NCBI GenBank assembly: GCA_018710785.1
Contig: DVJD01000045.1
Span: 1-64,000, forward strand
DNA: 64,000 nt
Direction: 5' to 3'
Origin: Candidatus Fimimorpha excrementavium
GTDB lineage: Bacteria; Bacillota; Clostridia; Lachnospirales; Lachnospiraceae
Shown here: piece after piece, positions 26,325 to 34,120 of the stretch
Layout of the letters: the number at the start of each line of letters is the position of its first letter
Position numbering within the stretch: the stretch's first letter is position 1
The notes under the pieces: model-generated
Seen by the model: the letters and a program-made list of their open reading frames with translations, nothing else
The model's database searches: none
What the model was told of the DNA's origin: nothing
Program-made: the position numbers and the translations under genes

Positions 26325-26509
26325 GGCAAAAGCAAACAGGTCAGGATTCTGATAGAATTTATCGGTATTATGGGGGAATGTTGGAAAATTGTGTGGTATG
26401 ATGAAAAAAACAAAAAGTGTCCGACATGGAGGCAGATTGCATTGGAATTATGCTAAAACAGACTGCATGTTGCACTGCCGACCGTTGGCGTAGAGTGACA
26501 GGAGGAAGT

Positions 26510-28513
26510 ATGTATTTTAAGGTAGAAGGCAATCATTTACTGGGGCGGGAAGGCTACGAGCTTTTGCGGGTAGAGCCGTGGGGAACGAATGCAGTGCGTG
26601 TTCGTGTGACGCAGAATACGAAAATTCAGGAAGAAGCCTATGCATTGACGGAGCCCGTGAAAAAAAATGGTACAGCGGTGATTCGGGAAGGGGAAACCGG
26701 GGTTGTGGAAAACGGCAGAATCCGGGTGGAAGTGAATAAACAGGGAATTCTCCGTGTTTTCCGCGATGGAAAACCGGTGCTGGAAGAATATGACCAGTCG
26801 TGGGCAGGGGCATTTCCCCACAGCGGGTGCCTCAAAAGAAAAGCCAGAGAGATGAAACCTCTTCCGGGAGGAAGTTTTAAACTGGCGGCCCGCTTTCAGT
26901 CCAGAGACGAAGAGAAAATCTTTGGTATGGGGCAGTATCAGCAGCCTCAGCTGAACCTGAAGGGATGCGTGCTGGAACTGGCGCAGCGAAATTCTCAGAT
27001 CACCATTCCCTTTGCCGTGTCCAGTCTGGGATATGGATTTTTCTGGAATAATCCGGCGGTGGGCACAGTGATGTTCGGAAACAATTATACCGAGTGGACA
27101 GCCAGGATGAGCGATCAGCTTGACTACTGGGTGACGGTGGGGGAAAATCCGAGGGAGATTCTTGCAAATTTCACAGAAGCGGTGGGACGTGCGCCGATGA
27201 TGCCGGAAGACATCATGGGACTTTGGCAGTGCAAACTGCGCTACCGCACCCAGGAAGAAGTGCTGGAAGTGGTGAGAGAATATCACAGAAGACAGATTCC
27301 GCTGGATGTGATTATCATCGATTATTTCCACTGGATTCATCAGGGGGACTGGGCCTTTGATCCCGAGTATTGGCCGGACCCGAAAGCCATGGTAAAAGAG
27401 TGCGCGTCCATGGGAACCAAAGTCATGGTTTCTGTGTGGCCCACCGTGGACATCAACAGCGTCAACATGCAGTATATGAAGGAACATGGCCTGCTGATCC
27501 GTACGGCCAGAGGTTCTGAGCAGTCCTATAATTTCCTCGGGGATACAAGAATCTGTGATATGACCAATCCGGAGGCCGGTACTTTCTTTTGGGAGACGCT
27601 GAAAAAGAATTATTATGATCAGGGCATCTCTCTGTTCTGGCTGGATGCCGCAGAACCGGAACTGCTCAATTCGGATTTTGATCATTATATTTATTATAAG
27701 GGGAGCTGTGAGAAAGTGGGAGCCATGTTCCCGAAGGAATATGCGAGACATGTCTACGAGGGTCAGAAAGCCGACGGAGAGGAACATCCGGTCAATTTGC
27801 TGCGTTCCGCATGGGCGGGAAGTCAGAAATATGGTACGGTTGTGTGGTCGGGAGACATTTTCTCCCATTTTCAGGCCCTCAGAGATCAGCTGGCAGCAGG
27901 GCTGAATATCGGGCTGGCCGGGATTCCATGGTGGGTGTCTGACACAGGCGGCTTCCATGGCAGCATCGAGGCGCCGTATTTTAAGGAACTTTTGGTGCGG
28001 TGGTTCCAGTTTGGAACCTTTGGGGCCATACTTCGGATGCACGGCGACCGGGGTCCCCACAATATCCCGAAACTGTCTGACGATACGAAGGGCGGGGGCT
28101 TCTGTCCCACCGGGCAGCCCAATGAGCTTTGGAGCTATGGCGAGGACGTGTATGAAATCCTGAAATCCTATACCATGCTTCGGATTCGTATGAAACCCTA
28201 TATCAAGCGGGTAATGGAAGAGGCCCATGTCTGCGGGGCACCGGCCATCCGGACCATGTTTTTTGAATTTCCGCAGGAAAGCATCTGCTGGAACCTGGAA
28301 GACCAGTATATGTTTGGCAGTGATGTCCTGGTGGCTCCGGTGCTGTACGAGGGGATGACATCCCGAAACGTTTATCTTCCTTCCGGAGCCAAATGGACGG
28401 ATCTTCACACAGGAGAGACCTATGAAGGCGGACAAACCATAGAAAAGAAAACGCCTTTGTCTGTCATACCTGTGTATGTCAGGGGAGAGGACAGGGAGAT
28501 TATTTTTTCCTGA
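26510..28513 (+). CDS. GH31 alpha-glycosidase (alpha-xylosidase/alpha-glucosidase type)
   Basis: A 667-residue cytoplasmic GH31 enzyme. An N-terminal beta-sandwich (residues 1-230) is followed by the TIM barrel with the nucleophile in LFWLDAAEPE (Asp379) and the acid/base in VVWSGDIF (Asp449), then a C-terminal beta domain with GSDVLVAPVL. The overall look resembles YicI-like alpha-xylosidases, but specificity for alpha-xylosides versus alpha-glucosides or sulfoquinovosides cannot be read with certainty. The ATG at 26510 follows ggagga closely; an in-frame ATG 93 bases earlier has no ribosome site. An AraC-type regulator lies convergent just downstream. Confidence 0.85.
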   Translation: MYFKVEGNHLLGREGYELLRVEPWGTNAVRVRVTQNTKIQEEAYALTEPVKKNGTAVIREGETGVVENGRIRVEVNKQGILRVFRDGKPVLEEYDQSWAGAFPHSGCLKRKAREMKPLPGGSFKLAARFQSRDEEKIFGMGQYQQPQLNLKGCVLELAQRNSQITIPFAVSSLGYGFFWNNPAVGTVMFGNNYTEWTARMSDQLDYWVTVGENPREILANFTEAVGRAPMMPEDIMGLWQCKLRYRTQEEVLEVVREYHRRQIPLDVIIIDYFHWIHQGDWAFDPEYWPDPKAMVKECASMGTKVMVSVWPTVDINSVNMQYMKEHGLLIRTARGSEQSYNFLGDTRICDMTNPEAGTFFWETLKKNYYDQGISLFWLDAAEPELLNSDFDHYIYYKGSCEKVGAMFPKEYARHVYEGQKADGEEHPVNLLRSAWAGSQKYGTVVWSGDIFSHFQALRDQLAAGLNIGLAGIPWWVSDTGGFHGSIEAPYFKELLVRWFQFGTFGAILRMHGDRGPHNIPKLSDDTKGGGFCPTGQPNELWSYGEDVYEILKSYTMLRIRMKPYIKRVMEEAHVCGAPAIRTMFFEFPQESICWNLEDQYMFGSDVLVAPVLYEGMTSRNVYLPSGAKWTDLHTGETYEGGQTIEKKTPLSVIPVYVRGEDREIIFS

Positions 28514-28533
28514 AGACCTGGTAATGAGAGCGG

Positions 28534-29337
28534 TTATGACCGGTATGTTCTTGGAGACATACCGGTCCTTTTTTTGAAATAACCGGAAAAATAGTGCTCA
28601 TCCGAGAATCCGCACCGCTCGGCGATTTCACGGACGGGCAGGCTGGTATTTTTCAGCATGATTCTGGCAGATTCCAGCCGTCTGCTTTCCACATATTCCA
28701 GGGGAGTGATGCCGAAGGAGGCGCGGAACAGTCGGATGACCTGGGAGTGGGAGAGATAGACCAGACGGGTCAGGTCGTCAATGCGGACTTTTTCCTGAAA
28801 GTGATTGTCCAGATACTGCTTCATGGAAGCGGCCGCTTCCGGGATCGGATGGACGCTGGCCAGCTGGTTTCTCTGATGGATAAACTGCAGAAGTTCATGG
28901 AAAATAATGCAGATTTGGTCCGCTGCCCGACTGTCCGTCTGCGTTTTTGCCACATCCAAAATTCTGCGGAAATAAGGTTCTGTGGGAGTGGCGGGCAGAT
29001 AGGATGTATGGAGCAGCCCATAGGAGGACAGAAGGCCGGACACCAGACTGCCGTAACAGTTTAACCAGATTTTGGTCCATGGATTTTTTTTATCAGAATA
29101 ATAGTTATGATCTTCTCCCTGATGGAGCAGATACGTGTCTCCGGCAGATGGATGAAAGGTACCGTTCGGCGTTTCGATGGTTCCCGTGCCGGAGATGACA
29201 TATTCCATGCAGAGAATGGAAGAATGGTTTCGGGTAATATGGTACGTACCGTCACAATAGGAAATCCCCGCCAGCTCCACTTCAAAGGGGCGGGGAGAAT
29301 ATTCCGACGGAACCAATTGGTATAATTCTTCTTTCAT
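28534..29337 (-). CDS. AraC-family transcriptional regulator
   Basis: A 267-residue AraC-type regulator. The N-terminal cupin-like domain (about residues 15-90, with ITRNHSSILCMEYV and LHQGEDHNYY) probably binds a sugar. The C-terminal double helix-turn-helix spans the last 100 residues (LVYLSHSQVIRLFRASFG and CGFSDEHYFSGYFKKRTG). The ATG at 29337 has gagga 9 bases upstream; another ATG 14 codons earlier lacks this. It is divergent from the GH2 gene and convergent with the GH31 gene, so these two glycosidases are its likely targets. Confidence 0.85.
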   Translation of the reverse strand: MKEELYQLVPSEYSPRPFEVELAGISYCDGTYHITRNHSSILCMEYVISGTGTIETPNGTFHPSAGDTYLLHQGEDHNYYSDKKNPWTKIWLNCYGSLVSGLLSSYGLLHTSYLPATPTEPYFRRILDVAKTQTDSRAADQICIIFHELLQFIHQRNQLASVHPIPEAAASMKQYLDNHFQEKVRIDDLTRLVYLSHSQVIRLFRASFGITPLEYVESRRLESARIMLKNTSLPVREIAERCGFSDEHYFSGYFKKRTGMSPRTYRS

Positions 29338-29515
29338 GCGTATATTCCTCACTTTTTTGCCTGTAAAATCCATATTCATCGGATGTTGATACCATTATAA
29401 TACAAGATAGAAAGAGTTTCCAGTCAAGAAACACAAATCGGCGGTTATGGGCAGGATCTGTTCAACTTGAGAGAGAGCGGGGACTCTGGAATGCGGAAAA
29501 ATAGGAGGAAGAAAA

Positions 29516-31246
29516 ATGGCGATACCGAGAAGCGAGCATCCGCAGCCGCAGATGGAGCGGAACGAATGGATGAATTTAAACGGAGAGTGGGAATTTGAGG
29601 AAGATCCCGGCTGCAGCGGGAAAGAAAGAAAAATCTATGAGCGGACTCTGGGACAGACCATACGGGTTCCGTTTTGTCCGGAGAGTGAATTATCCGGAAT
29701 CGGGAAAAAGGATTTCATGAATTGTGTGTGGTACAGAAAATGCGTGAAAGCGCCGGAAGACTGGAAGGGCGGCCGCCTGCTGCTTCATTTCGGCGCAGTG
29801 GACTATCAGGCAGATGTTTATATCAATGGGAGCCATGTGGGGACACATCGGGGCGGATACAGTTCGTTCTGCATGGATGTGACTGATTACTGGAAGCGCG
29901 GGGAGGAAAATGTGATTGCGGTCTGCGCAGAGGATCATGTTCGATCCGGCTCTCAGCCAAGGGGAAAACAGAGTGCTCTTTTTTTCTCCCATGAATGCGA
30001 CTATACCAGGACGACGGGGATCTGGCAGACGGTTTGGCTGGAGCATGTGCCCAAGCAGTATATTCGGTCTGTGAAGTATTATCCGGATGCCCAGAATGGC
30101 CAGCTTGTCATACAGGCGGTTTTGGAAGGGGAAGGAACCCTGGAAGCGGAAGCGTTTTACCAGGGAAAGCCCATGGGAAAATGCACCGTCATCTGCCGGA
30201 AAAACACGGCGTCGCTGACCATACCGCTTAAGGAGAAGCATCTGTGGGATCTGGGGGACGGAAAATTATATGATCTGATTCTTACATTTGGAACGGATGA
30301 AGTGAAAAGTTACTTTGGACTGCGCGATATTGCCATTTGCGGCATGCACTTCAAGCTGAATGGCAGGATTGTGTTCCAGAGGCTGGTGCTGGATCAGGGA
30401 TTTTATCCGGATGGAATTTACACAGCTCCGGATGAGGAGGCTCTGATTCGTGATATTCAGCTGTCCATGGATGCAGGATTCAATGGAGCCCGGCTCCACC
30501 AGAAAATTTTTGAACCACGATTTTTGTATCACTGTGACAGAATGGGATATCTGGTATGGGGCGAACATGCCAGCTGGGGATTGGACCTGTCGGATGCAAA
30601 AGCGCTGGGAATTTTTCTGCCGGAATGGGTGGAAGCAGTGGAGCGGGATTTCAATCATCCTGCCATCGTAGGCTGGTGTCCCTTCAATGAAACCTGGGAT
30701 TACGAAGGAAGAAAACAGATGGATATCATTCTGGAGACCGTGTACCGTGTAACCAAAGCCCTGGATCCGACACGGCCCTGCATTGATACCAGCGGAAGTT
30801 TTCACGTCAGGACGGATATTTTTGATGTCCATGACTATGAACAGGATCCGGCTGTTTGGAGGGAGCGCTATGACAAATTCAAAGACGGCGTCCTCGTGGA
30901 TCGCTTCCAGGATCGTCAGACGTACAGAGGAGAACCCTCTTTTGTCAGCGAATACGGCGGCATCAAATGGGATGTGGATCAGACCATAGCCAGCTGGGGA
31001 TATGGCAACGCGCCGAAGACGGAGGAAGAGTATATGGCACGCTATGAAGGGCTGACGACAGCTCTGATGGAAAACGAGCGGTTCCTGGGATTTTGTTATA
31101 CGCAGCTGTATGACGTGGAGCAGGAAAAGAACGGAATTTACACCTATGACAGAAACAAGAAATTTGATCTGACGAAAATCAGAGAAGTCAATCAAAGGAA
31201 GGCAGCCTGTGAAAGAGAAGAGGGAACAGAAGACAGCATAAAATAA
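29516..31246 (+). CDS. GH2 beta-glycosidase
   Basis: A 576-residue cytoplasmic glycoside hydrolase of family 2, which includes beta-galactosidases, beta-glucuronidases and beta-mannosidases. The jelly-roll sugar-binding domain (MNLNGEWEFEEDP, VDYQADVYINGSHVGTHRGG) leads through an immunoglobulin-like domain to a TIM barrel. The acid/base lies in GWCPFNETWD (Glu392) and the nucleophile in FVSEYGGIK (Glu479). It is shorter than LacZ and lacks the C-terminal domains 4 and 5. The loop order resembles uncharacterised gut GH2 enzymes, so the substrate is uncertain. The upstream region shares a symmetric attataata box with the divergent AraC gene. Ribosome site aggagg. Confidence 0.85.
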   Translation: MAIPRSEHPQPQMERNEWMNLNGEWEFEEDPGCSGKERKIYERTLGQTIRVPFCPESELSGIGKKDFMNCVWYRKCVKAPEDWKGGRLLLHFGAVDYQADVYINGSHVGTHRGGYSSFCMDVTDYWKRGEENVIAVCAEDHVRSGSQPRGKQSALFFSHECDYTRTTGIWQTVWLEHVPKQYIRSVKYYPDAQNGQLVIQAVLEGEGTLEAEAFYQGKPMGKCTVICRKNTASLTIPLKEKHLWDLGDGKLYDLILTFGTDEVKSYFGLRDIAICGMHFKLNGRIVFQRLVLDQGFYPDGIYTAPDEEALIRDIQLSMDAGFNGARLHQKIFEPRFLYHCDRMGYLVWGEHASWGLDLSDAKALGIFLPEWVEAVERDFNHPAIVGWCPFNETWDYEGRKQMDIILETVYRVTKALDPTRPCIDTSGSFHVRTDIFDVHDYEQDPAVWRERYDKFKDGVLVDRFQDRQTYRGEPSFVSEYGGIKWDVDQTIASWGYGNAPKTEEEYMARYEGLTTALMENERFLGFCYTQLYDVEQEKNGIYTYDRNKKFDLTKIREVNQRKAACEREEGTEDSIK

Positions 31247-31248
31247 GA

Positions 31249-31287
31249 ATAGACCGTCGGCAAGTTGAAAACCTGTCGGCGGTCTAT
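31249..31287 (+). terminator. Hairpin after the GH2 gene
   Basis: atagaccg pairs with cggtctat, extended by cggca/tgtcg. The T tract is weak (catttc), so it may act mainly as an mRNA 3' end. Confidence 0.5.
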
Positions 31288-31375
31288 CATTTCACTGAAT
31301 CAGAGAAATCCCCTGCCCGTTGTTCCGCATAATTGGAAAAACGAGGCCGGGGATTTCGGACAGTCAGATCCCAGC

Positions 31376-32632
31376 TTACTGCCGGATCTGCTGCAAATTC
31401 TTACATACAGAATGCTGAATCGGTGTCCACTGAACTTTCTTAAAGAGAGCGCAGATGGCAATTGGAATGTATGTAAACATGAAGATCGGGAATGTAAACA
31501 AATACATAATCTTTTTATACCAAACGGAATGGATCTGTTTCCATTCGGTGATGGTGGTGATAGTACCAAATAAAAACAGGGAACAGTATACACTGAAGAT
31601 GGTATTGCACACCTGGTAAGTGGACATCTCCAGAACCGCTTCATTGCCGGTCAGCAGGCCGGATAACAGGAATCCGCCGTTGACGAATACCGTAAGCAGG
31701 GTAAGAAGGGTGGCAGGAGCGATTGTCATCAGCATGTCATAACACTGAAAACGACGGCCGGTAAAACAACCCTTGATCAGATTTTTTCCATAGTTGGCAA
31801 ATACCTGATAAAATCCCTTTGCCCATCTGAGACGCTGATTCCATGCTTCTTTAAAACGAATGGGCTGTTCATCGTACAGAATAGCCTTTTCGCAGTATCC
31901 GATGACTTCCCCATGGACAATGCTGTCGACGGAAAATTCAATATCTTCTGTCAGAAGATGGTGCTTCCATCCATGATTTTTCTGGATAATTTTGCTGGAA
32001 ACCAGGAAACCGGTTCCGGAGATGGCACAGCTGGAATGGCAAATCATTCTGGCGCCGTTCAGATATTTGGATTCGCGCAGGAACCAAAGCGCATATCCGG
32101 CAGAAATCCAGTTGGAATCGTAATTCTTTGAATTTCTGTAACTGGTGAGTACATTATAACCTTCGTCAAAGACGTTATTCATCTCAGCGACAAAGTTTTC
32201 ATCCAGAATATTGTCAGCGTCAAATACAAAATAACCTTCATAATGGTCGATGCCCACGCTTTTCTCAATCTGGGAAAACGCATAATCAAGTGCGTATCCT
32301 TTTCCGACCTGATTATGGTTAAAACGTTCATATACAGTGGCCCCGTGCTGTCTGGCAATGTCTGCCGTGTTGTCGGTACAGTTATCAGCCACCACGATGA
32401 TGTCCAGCAATTCTTTCGGATAATGCTGCGCATGAATGCTTTCCAAAAGATTGGCGATGACAGAACTCTCATTTCGAGCGGAAATCAGTACAGCAAATTT
32501 GTGCTGCTTCTTGGCTGTGTGTTTTTTGTCTTTTACGAAGAAACGTATTAAGACGAATACGAGCTGGTATGCGTAACAGGCAAAAAACAAACACAAGATC
32601 AGCAAATTGAAATACATGATAAATGTGACCAT
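31376..32632 (-). CDS. Membrane glycosyltransferase, family 2
   Basis: A 418-residue processive-type GT2. One N-terminal membrane helix is followed by the cytoplasmic GT-A domain with LISARNES, the metal-binding FDADN, the acceptor-base motif LLTEDIEFS and QRLRWAKG. These are the D, D, TED, QxxRW-type signatures of cellulose, hyaluronan and poly-GlcNAc synthases. Three or four C-terminal membrane helices follow and could form a polymer channel. The ATG at 32632 follows gggagg by 8 bases. No partner export or modifying genes are adjacent, and both neighbours are unrelated, so the product (polysaccharide or glycolipid) is unknown. Confidence 0.85.
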   Translation of the reverse strand: MVTFIMYFNLLILCLFFACYAYQLVFVLIRFFVKDKKHTAKKQHKFAVLISARNESSVIANLLESIHAQHYPKELLDIIVVADNCTDNTADIARQHGATVYERFNHNQVGKGYALDYAFSQIEKSVGIDHYEGYFVFDADNILDENFVAEMNNVFDEGYNVLTSYRNSKNYDSNWISAGYALWFLRESKYLNGARMICHSSCAISGTGFLVSSKIIQKNHGWKHHLLTEDIEFSVDSIVHGEVIGYCEKAILYDEQPIRFKEAWNQRLRWAKGFYQVFANYGKNLIKGCFTGRRFQCYDMLMTIAPATLLTLLTVFVNGGFLLSGLLTGNEAVLEMSTYQVCNTIFSVYCSLFLFGTITTITEWKQIHSVWYKKIMYLFTFPIFMFTYIPIAICALFKKVQWTPIQHSVCKNLQQIRQ

Positions 32633-32927
32633 TGTGAATCCTCCCATTCATAATTTGTTTAAAATTTAGAATGATTTCCATTGCTTGATAACTGGCATAA
32701 GTATAATACAAAATTTGTGTCCAATGTGTGAAAAGATTATTAAGAAAAGCAGTCAATGGTCAAAAAAACGTAAGAAATTAAGGGAAAGAGCCGATGGCGG
32801 CAGCGAAAAACAGCAGGGAAAATCCGGGAAAAATCGGCGGTTCTTCATAGGTATATTTTGAACTTGATGTTAAAATATGAATGAAATATGAATAAAATAA
32901 AAAATAAATATGAAAGGATGAGAATAT

Positions 32928-32972
32928 ATGATAAAAATGAAAGAAAAAATTTCAAAAACATGGATAAAATAG
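32928..32972 (+). CDS. Possible 14-residue cationic peptide frame
   Basis: An ATG preceded by aaaggatgag at a suitable distance opens a frame of 14 codons (MIKMKEKISKTWIK). The peptide would be basic and partly amphipathic. In such A-rich DNA this may be chance, and no promoter is evident. Confidence 0.2.
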   Translation: MIKMKEKISKTWIK

Positions 32973-33043
32973 TCAAAAACAGATAAAAAAGGTCTCAGAA
33001 CCAACGGACGGAATGAAAAACGGTATTCTGCTGAAAAAAGAAA

Positions 33044-33113
33044 ATGTAAGATATCTGAAAGAATGATCCATTCCAGGTGCTTAAGAAATGGATCATTTTT
33101 CCGTATCTTACAT
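33044..33113 (-). terminator. Large nested hairpin downstream of the PHP gene
   Basis: An outer perfect 10-bp stem (atgtaagata/tatcttacat) encloses an inner 11-bp stem (aatgatccatt/aatggatcatt). On the minus strand it is followed by ttttctttttt, so it should terminate the PHP-domain gene transcript. Confidence 0.75.
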
Positions 33114-33124
33114 GAATGACTGGT

Positions 33125-33835
33125 TTAGAAAACATGCAGATAAGACTGCAGAAGGTCCGGATGATTATTTGCGATAAGTTCATCGGGAAAATGAAGCTGA
33201 GCCAGTAATTTTTCGGCATAGACCGAATCTCCGATGTGGGCTTTCCCATGGCTGTCACTTCCGATAAGAATGGGAACCTGAAATTGGACGCAGAGGGGAA
33301 GGAGCGCGCGGTAACAGGAGACCGCATCTTTGCGATAACTGGCTGGAGACAGAGAACTTTCGTTTACTTCCAAGAGAACATGGCTGGTCTTGGCCGCCCG
33401 CACAATTGCCTCATAGTCAAGCGGGTAGCGGGCGTCGTCCGGGTGCCCAATGATGGTTACATGGGGATTTTTCATGGCATTGATATAGCTTTTGGTATTC
33501 TCATCCTTTGATCCCGGCTTCAGGCATGGGGGATGCAGACTTGCGATTCCGTAGTCCAGGCAGGAAAGGGTCTCTTCATCCAGATCCAAGTCTCCTTCAT
33601 AAGAAATAATATTGATCTCAGCGCCAAACAAAAGAGAAACGTGAAACCGTCTGCGCGGGGCATGTTTTAAACTTCGAAAATAAGATGCCCTGGCGGCGCC
33701 GGTGATGGCAGGGGCATGGTCGCTGATGCCGAGAAGATGAAGACGGCGCAGAGAAGCTTCTTTGGCCATATCGTTGATGGTATCGGTGCTGCCATGTCCG
33801 CTGGCAATGGTATGGGTATGTAAATCAATCAGCAT
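33125..33835 (-). CDS. PHP-domain phosphoesterase (YcdX-like)
   Basis: A 236-residue PHP-domain hydrolase. Metal ligands are visible in the usual order: DLHTHTIASGHG, ISDHAPA, a glutamate in LFGAEINI, ASLHPP, IGHPDD and GSDSHGKAH. This is the YcdX-type trinuclear-zinc arrangement of small phosphatases; relatives remove phosphate from histidinol phosphate or other small molecules. The ATG at 33835 has ggag 8 bases upstream, and an ATG four codons earlier does not. It diverges from the BMC operon. No histidine biosynthesis genes are near, so a generic phosphatase role is more likely. Confidence 0.85.
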   Translation of the reverse strand: MLIDLHTHTIASGHGSTDTINDMAKEASLRRLHLLGISDHAPAITGAARASYFRSLKHAPRRRFHVSLLFGAEINIISYEGDLDLDEETLSCLDYGIASLHPPCLKPGSKDENTKSYINAMKNPHVTIIGHPDDARYPLDYEAIVRAAKTSHVLLEVNESSLSPASYRKDAVSCYRALLPLCVQFQVPILIGSDSHGKAHIGDSVYAEKLLAQLHFPDELIANNHPDLLQSYLHVF

Positions 33836-33930
33836 AACGTACTCCAATCCTTCAGAAAATCATTAAATATAGTATGGTTGGTATTTTCAAAAAAGTCAAG
33901 ACCCAAATGAAAACAAACATAAAAACGTCT

Positions 33931-33945
33931 AAAAAACCACAAAAA
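33931..33945 (+). promoter_or_regulatory. A-rich box shared by both BMC promoters (copy 1)
   Basis: aaaaaaccacaaaaa starts 61 bp before the -35 of the GRE promoter. An 11-base identical core (aaaaaaccaca) occurs 60 bp before the -35 of the aldolase promoter, and cataaaaa lies just upstream in both. A candidate activator or DeoR-family binding site. Confidence 0.45.
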
Positions 33946-33991
33946 CGCAGAAATAAACGGGGGACAGGCATTGAAATTGTGTTGGTTTTCG

Positions 33992-34020
33992 TTGACATGC
34001 CGCAGCGGCGGTGATATAAT
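33992..34020 (+). promoter_or_regulatory. Consensus sigmaA promoter of the GRE (diol dehydratase) operon
   Basis: ttgaca, 17-bp spacer ending in tga, tataat: a full consensus with extended -10. The spacer contains the perfect palindrome gccgcagcggc (33999-34009), a plausible repressor site. Such a strong promoter implies tight regulation by a bound factor. Confidence 0.9.
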
Positions 34021-34120
34021 GAAAATTACAATCATGTATAGTCTGTCAAAGCGTAAAACAGCATGAAGACGCAATCCTGAAAAGGGCACTTTGGTGCAGA
34101 ACAGACGGAAAGGAGAAAGG

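Larger units (their letters stand above)
32633..33124. other. AT-rich intergenic region between GT2 and PHP genes
   Basis: About 490 bases without a convincing gene. It contains the upstream region of the minus-strand GT2, an extremely A-rich tract (32860-32990), a possible 14-codon frame (32928-32972) and the large hairpin at 33044-33113. No known RNA family was recognised. Confidence 0.5.

Noticed and set aside
26537-28435. A 632-codon open frame antisense to the GH31 gene
   Set aside because: It has no ribosome site or recognisable domains, and it mirrors the codon structure of the clearly functional GH31 gene.
34036-34053. Possible CcpA cre site (tgtcaaagcgtaaaacag) downstream of the GRE promoter
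   Set aside because: The centre aagcg fits but the right half is offset by one base from the consensus, so it was not annotated.
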